NCBI RefSeq assembly: GCF_018403265.1
Contig: NZ_BOSI01000004.1
Location: 62,001 to 126,000 of the forward strand
DNA from: Paenibacillus sp. J31TS4
Lineage (GTDB): Bacteria; Bacillota; Bacilli; Paenibacillales; NBRC-103111
Reading direction: 5' to 3'
Length of the DNA stretch: 64,000 nt
The notes beneath the pieces are model-generated. The model saw only the letters and a list, made by a program, of their open reading frames with translations, had not been told where the DNA came from and searched no databases. Below are positions 60,732-64,000 of this stretch, in pieces. Within the stretch, counting starts at the first letter, position 1. Each line of letters starts with the position of its first letter. The position numbers and the translations under genes were made by a program.

Positions 60732-60812
60732 ATGGACATCAGCTTTTGGATTCCCATCGCCATCATCTTTGCTATAGCGTTTGGTTTCTTCGATAAGAAA
60801 AAGAAAAAATAA
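60732..60812 (+). CDS. small membrane protein, 26 aa
   Basis: A 26-residue protein with one membrane segment, MDISFWIPIAIIFAIAFGF, and a basic tail FDKKKKK. GGAGGG lies 6 bases before ATG 60732-60734, which is much better supported than any longer start. The layout, hydrophobic helix then a Lys cluster, suggests a positive-inside anchor with the tail in the cytoplasm. No partner gene is adjacent and I know of no function. Confidence 0.7.
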   Translation: MDISFWIPIAIIFAIAFGFFDKKKKK

Positions 60813-61296
60813 ACCGATCCGGCTCGGCTTTGCCGCCCTGACAGCTAGGGTGAGCCGATACATCTAAAATAACGGCGTCTCAGCAGACCCCCGGCTTTTT
60901 GCGACCAGCTTCCTACTGGCGGGAAGCGGCTGGGCGGCGGCAGGACACCGCCTTCCTCATATTCGTCCCCGCTCTTCCCGCCATCCCCGAAGACCGTCAT
61001 CCCCTATTTATTGCGGTTCGTGGAACAGGTTCCGATGTTCGAATGCCGCAAGATCGGACATCGTTCGCCTTTTCCCGGGAAATAATCGACAACAAATTCG
61101 TCTCCCCTCCGGTCCCCGTACCTTTCGAATCCTCCGGGCGCGTCTCTCCCTGTCACGCAGCAACGTCTATGGCGGGGACAATGCTTCGTTCCGTTCGTCT
61201 TCCTTGTGGATGAGCCGCTTCGTTGATCGCTCCTTCAGCGAAAAGACGCCAGTTTCGTCTAGCTCCACCGGTCCCCTCGCCTCCACAAAGAAGCCA
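60813..61296. other. intergenic stretch before pdxK, nothing recognised
   Basis: About 480 bases without a supported gene. A weak hairpin lies near 60820-60855; no riboswitch, tRNA or repeat pattern was recognised. Confidence 0.5.
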
Positions 61297-61326
61297 TTGC
61301 TAGTTTTGTCGAATGCTTGTTACAAT
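61297..61326 (+). promoter_or_regulatory. sigma-A promoter of pdxK
   Basis: TTGCTA (61297-61302) and TACAAT (61321-61326) are separated by 18 bases. A start near 61333 leaves about 165 bases of leader. Confidence 0.65.
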
Positions 61327-61499
61327 ATATGTATATAACCAGGCGTTTCCGGACCGTCAGGACGCGGCGGAGAACCATGGCAGCGCAGGAGGAGGCCTTG
61401 CCCGCTTCCTCTTGTGGCTGCCTGGCTTCGCGGCATGCCGCTCGGCCCTTATCACTCAGATACTTGGGGAACACCGGGGAGCGAAGGAGGCTAACCGTT

Positions 61500-62309
61500 T
61501 TGTATAAAGCATTAACGATTGCAGGCTCGGACAGCAGCGGAGGCGCCGGCATCCAGGCCGACCTCAAGACGTTCCAGGAGCTGGGCGTGTACGGCATGAC
61601 AGCGTTGACCGTTATCGTCGCCATGGACCCGCACAACGACTGGTTCCATGACGTCTTCCCGGTCGATACCGCCATTCTGCGCAAGCAGCTGGAGACGATC
61701 GTCACCGGCATCGGCGTCGACGCGATGAAGACCGGCATGCTCGGCTCCACCGAAACGATCGAGATTGCCGCCGAGACGATCGATCGTCACAAGATCGCGA
61801 ACGTCGTCATCGATCCGGTTATGGTGTGCAAGGGAGCGGACGAGGTGCTGCATCCCGAGACGGCGGTTGCGCTCCGCGAAGTGCTGACACCCCGTGCCAC
61901 GGTCGTCACCCCCAACCTGTTCGAGGCAGGCCAGCTGAGCGGACTCGGACCGGTCACCACAGTCGACCGGATGAAGGAAGCGGCGGCGGCTATCCATGCG
62001 CTTGGCGCCAAGTACGTCCTCGTCAAGGGCGGCGGCAAGCTCCAGCACGAGAAGGCCGTCGACGTGCTCTACGACGGGCAGACGTTCGACGTACTGGAGA
62101 GCGAGCGGATCGACACGACGTTCACCCATGGCGCGGGGTGCACCTACTCCGCCGCCATCACCGCCGAGCTCGCCAAGGGCAAGCCGGTGAAGGAAGCGAT
62201 CCATACGGCCAAGGCGTTCATCACGGAAGCCATTCGCCATTCGTTCCGGCTGAACCAATATGTCGGCCCGACCAATCACTGCGCTTACCGCCAGGCAGGC
62301 AAGCGGTAA
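61500..62309 (+). CDS. pdxK: pyridoxine/pyridoxal kinase, ThiD-like (PdxK)
   Basis: This 269-residue kinase phosphorylates pyridoxine, pyridoxal or pyridoxamine and belongs to the ThiD-like PdxK group of Firmicutes. It shows LTIAGSDSSGGAGIQADLKT at the start, GVDAMKTGMLGS, IDPVMVCKGADEVL and the catalytic THGAGCTYSAAITAEL near residue 215. The sequence matches B. subtilis PdxK closely in these blocks and in the end NQYVGPTNH. The start is TTG 61500-61502, 8 bases after GGAGG; a longer frame from 61317 is not supported. A strong terminator follows. Confidence 0.93.
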   Translation: MYKALTIAGSDSSGGAGIQADLKTFQELGVYGMTALTVIVAMDPHNDWFHDVFPVDTAILRKQLETIVTGIGVDAMKTGMLGSTETIEIAAETIDRHKIANVVIDPVMVCKGADEVLHPETAVALREVLTPRATVVTPNLFEAGQLSGLGPVTTVDRMKEAAAAIHALGAKYVLVKGGGKLQHEKAVDVLYDGQTFDVLESERIDTTFTHGAGCTYSAAITAELAKGKPVKEAIHTAKAFITEAIRHSFRLNQYVGPTNHCAYRQAGKR

Positions 62310-62335
62310 CCGAACGGCACGGCCCGCATGCGAAG

Positions 62336-62372
62336 CGGCCGTCTCCTAACGCAGGAGACGGCCGTTTTTTTT
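62336..62372 (+). terminator. intrinsic terminator of pdxK
   Basis: CGGCCGTCTCC and GGAGACGGCCG form an 11-bp stem with a 7-base loop, followed by eight T residues. Confidence 0.95.
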
Positions 62373-62440
62373 GTTGCCTTAGGGTCCTTTTCGGAAGAAT
62401 ACATGGATCGCCCCGCTCGCATCAGGCGAAGACCCCTAGA

Positions 62441-64000
62441 CTAGCCGTTCCGCGGCTTAGCCCGGTTCGTCGGCATCGCCGTCAGCGGGTCGTCCGGCCA
62501 ATAGTGCTTGGGATAGCGGCCCTTCAGGTCCTTCTTCACCTCGAAGTAGGCGGACCGCCAGAAGCTCGCCAAATCCCGCGTCACCTGAACCGGACGCTGT
62601 GCGGGCGACAGCAGGTGCATGGTGAGGGGCGCCCGCCCCGCCGCGATGCGCGGCGTCTCCGTCCAGCCGAACACCTCCTGCAGCCGGACGTTCAGCGCCG
62701 GCGCGTCCGGATCGCTGTAATCGACCGGAATCCGCGATCCGCTCGGCACCGCCAGATGGGTCGGCGCCTCCTCGTCCAGCCTCCGGCGGCGTTCCCACGG
62801 CAGCATGGCCTCGAGCAGCTCCGCCAGCTTCAGCCGTTGCAGGTCCTCCCGGCTCCGCAGACCGCCCGCATAGGGCGCGAGCCAATCCTCCAGCGTCCCC
62901 AGAAGCGCCTCGTCGGACATATCCGGCCAGGAGGGCTCGTGCCGATGCAGGAAGCCGATCCGCTCGCGCAGCTGGCGGGCGCCTTTGGTCCACGGCAGCA
63001 GGCCAAGCCCCTCCTGCCGGATGCCGTCCATGAGAGCGGCGGTTGTCCGCTCCGGGTCCGGATCACCGACCGGTCCCTCGTGAAGCGTCAGCGCGCCGAG
63101 GGCGACCCGCCGCCGGGCACGCACCGCCTGCGCCGCCCGGTCCCAGGCGACGGTCGTCTCCGTGCGGATCCGCTCGCCGAAGCAGCGCTCCAGCTCCTCC
63201 TGCGCGAGCGGGGCGGCCAGGTAGATGCGGCTGTCCGGGCCCTGATCGTCCAGCTCGGCGGCGACGATGTACGGCGCCTGCGCGAGCGGCTGCTGCCCGG
63301 CGAAGGCGGCGCCCCGTCCGCCGCTGAGCAGGTAGCGAAGCCCGCCGCGCCGCTGGCCGATGCGGTCCGGGTACGCGAAGGCGAGCAGCAGCCCGGCGGC
63401 CTCGGCGTCTCCGTCCGCTCCCGCGGACGCCGCCTGGCCCGCCGGGACGCCGAGCGCCTCGCGCAGCCGCTTCGCCTCGGCGACGACGCGCTGGCGGGCG
63501 GCCGGGTCCACGGCCGCCTCCGCCGGCAGGCTGCGCCGCCCGCCGCCGCGGAGCGCCTCGACGCGCAGCCGCATGTCGGCGTCGGCGGACGCGCCGCGGC
63601 CGCGCAGCAGGTCGCGCTCGCCGAGCAGCGCGGCCAGCTCGCACGCGAGCCCGCCGAGGCCGAGCGGCTCGGCGCGCAGCAGCATGTGCGCGAGCCGGGG
63701 CGCGAGGCCGAGCCGCGCCATGCGGCGGCCGTGCGGCGTGATGGCGCCGTCCGGGCCGAGCGCGCCGAGCTCGGCGAGCAGCTCGCACGCCTGCGCGTAG
63801 GCGCCGGGCGGGGGTGGGTCGAGCCAGGCGAGCTCGTCCGGCGCCGCGCCCCAGGCGGCCAGCTCGAGCGCCAGGGAGGCGAGATCCGCCTCCCGGATCT
63901 CGGGCGCGCTGTGCGGGGCGAGCTGGCGGTCCTCCTCGGCCGTCCACAGCCGGAAGCAGACGCCCGGCCCGAGACGGCCGGCGCGGCCCCGGCGCTGGTC
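62441..64000 (-). CDS. hrpB: ATP-dependent helicase HrpB, C-terminal part (cut by the window edge)
   Basis: The frame is open from the window edge to the TAG at 62441, giving 519 residues. It begins inside helicase motif VI (QRRGRAGRLGPGVCFRLW), then the helicase-associated domain (HSAPEIREADLASLALELAA), and ends with the HrpB C-terminal domain (LNVRLQEVFGW, GRAPLTMHLLSPAQRPVQVT, PKHYWPDDPL). HrpB is a DEAH-box RNA helicase of uncertain role. The N-terminal ATPase half lies outside the window. The region near 63450-63800 is extremely GC rich. Confidence 0.93.
   Translation of the reverse strand, partial: DQRRGRAGRLGPGVCFRLWTAEEDRQLAPHSAPEIREADLASLALELAAWGAAPDELAWLDPPPPGAYAQACELLAELGALGPDGAITPHGRRMARLGLAPRLAHMLLRAEPLGLGGLACELAALLGERDLLRGRGASADADMRLRVEALRGGGRRSLPAEAAVDPAARQRVVAEAKRLREALGVPAGQAASAGADGDAEAAGLLLAFAYPDRIGQRRGGLRYLLSGGRGAAFAGQQPLAQAPYIVAAELDDQGPDSRIYLAAPLAQEELERCFGERIRTETTVAWDRAAQAVRARRRVALGALTLHEGPVGDPDPERTTAALMDGIRQEGLGLLPWTKGARQLRERIGFLHRHEPSWPDMSDEALLGTLEDWLAPYAGGLRSREDLQRLKLAELLEAMLPWERRRRLDEEAPTHLAVPSGSRIPVDYSDPDAPALNVRLQEVFGWTETPRIAAGRAPLTMHLLSPAQRPVQVTRDLASFWRSAYFEVKKDLKGRYPKHYWPDDPLTAMPTNRAKPRNG

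Noticed and set aside
60441-60812. A 123-residue frame ending in the 26-residue protein
   Set aside because: The upstream part has no ribosome binding site and is Ala/Pro-rich noise; GGAGGG sits at the internal ATG.
1-64000. Search for tRNA, rRNA, insertion sequences, phage genes and defence systems
   Set aside because: No cloverleaf pattern, rRNA block, transposase, integrase, or defence-family gene was recognised by reading.

Overview
The window looks like chromosomal DNA of a high-GC, endospore-forming Firmicute of the Paenibacillaceae (Paenibacillus/Cohnella type). This is inferred from strong AGGAGG-type ribosome binding sites, sigma-A promoters, a BirA operator of Firmicute type, CdaS and Gmad2-type proteins typical of sporeformers, lipoprotein solute-binding and adaptor proteins, MurQ/MurR recycling genes and a GlnRS. 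Most genes lie on the minus strand. No rRNA, tRNA, phage, insertion sequence, CRISPR or defence island was recognised.

Layout: 1-4.8 kb, a UgpBAE-like glycerol-phosphate/sugar ABC importer with an SGNH hydrolase at its end, then an MgtC-family protein. 5-8.3 kb, an MFS protein, a GT39-type glycosyltransferase and an unknown protein. 8.4-11.9 kb, a biotin ECF importer: an ATPase, an unusual ATPase-EcfT fusion, and divergent bioY, with a BirA box between. 12-16.4 kb, a tandem GNAT and a MurNAc recycling operon (murR, amiE-like, murQ). 16.6-22.8 kb, an RND efflux operon with adaptor and an unknown exported protein. 23.2-29 kb, a GDPD, a NUDIX protein, PBP1A and a Gfo/Idh/MocA oxidoreductase. 29-38.3 kb, small regulators and enzymes, a broken AraC gene, a MATE pump with a low-complexity head and a GNAT-nitrilase fusion. 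38.5-43.3 kb, DUF1206 and a MoxR/DUF58/DUF4129 operon. 43.5-52.7 kb, an MMPL transporter with its MarR regulator, an aldo/keto reductase, cdaS, DUF72, another MarR and an alpha/beta hydrolase. 53-64 kb, glycerol-1-phosphate dehydrogenase with a second GDPD, an M29 aminopeptidase, a TetR-controlled membrane gene, a DsrE protein, glnS, pdxK and the C-terminal part of hrpB.

The most interesting signal is a 5' leader element present three times: upstream of the UgpB-like gene, mgtC and the first GDPD gene. Each copy follows a good sigma-A promoter, carries the box GAGACGATGAGA(G/A)AACC, and folds into a terminator hairpin with a T-run before the coding region. Two of the three downstream units handle glycerophosphodiesters or glycerol phosphate, so controlled transcription termination (a GlpP-like protein target or an unknown riboswitch) is the best working explanation. 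Other points are the EcfA-EcfT fusion with a 15-residue repeat linker under BirA control, the exported third protein of the RND operon, a poly-G tract inside a marR promoter, and a TetR palindrome covering the -35 of a divergent membrane gene.
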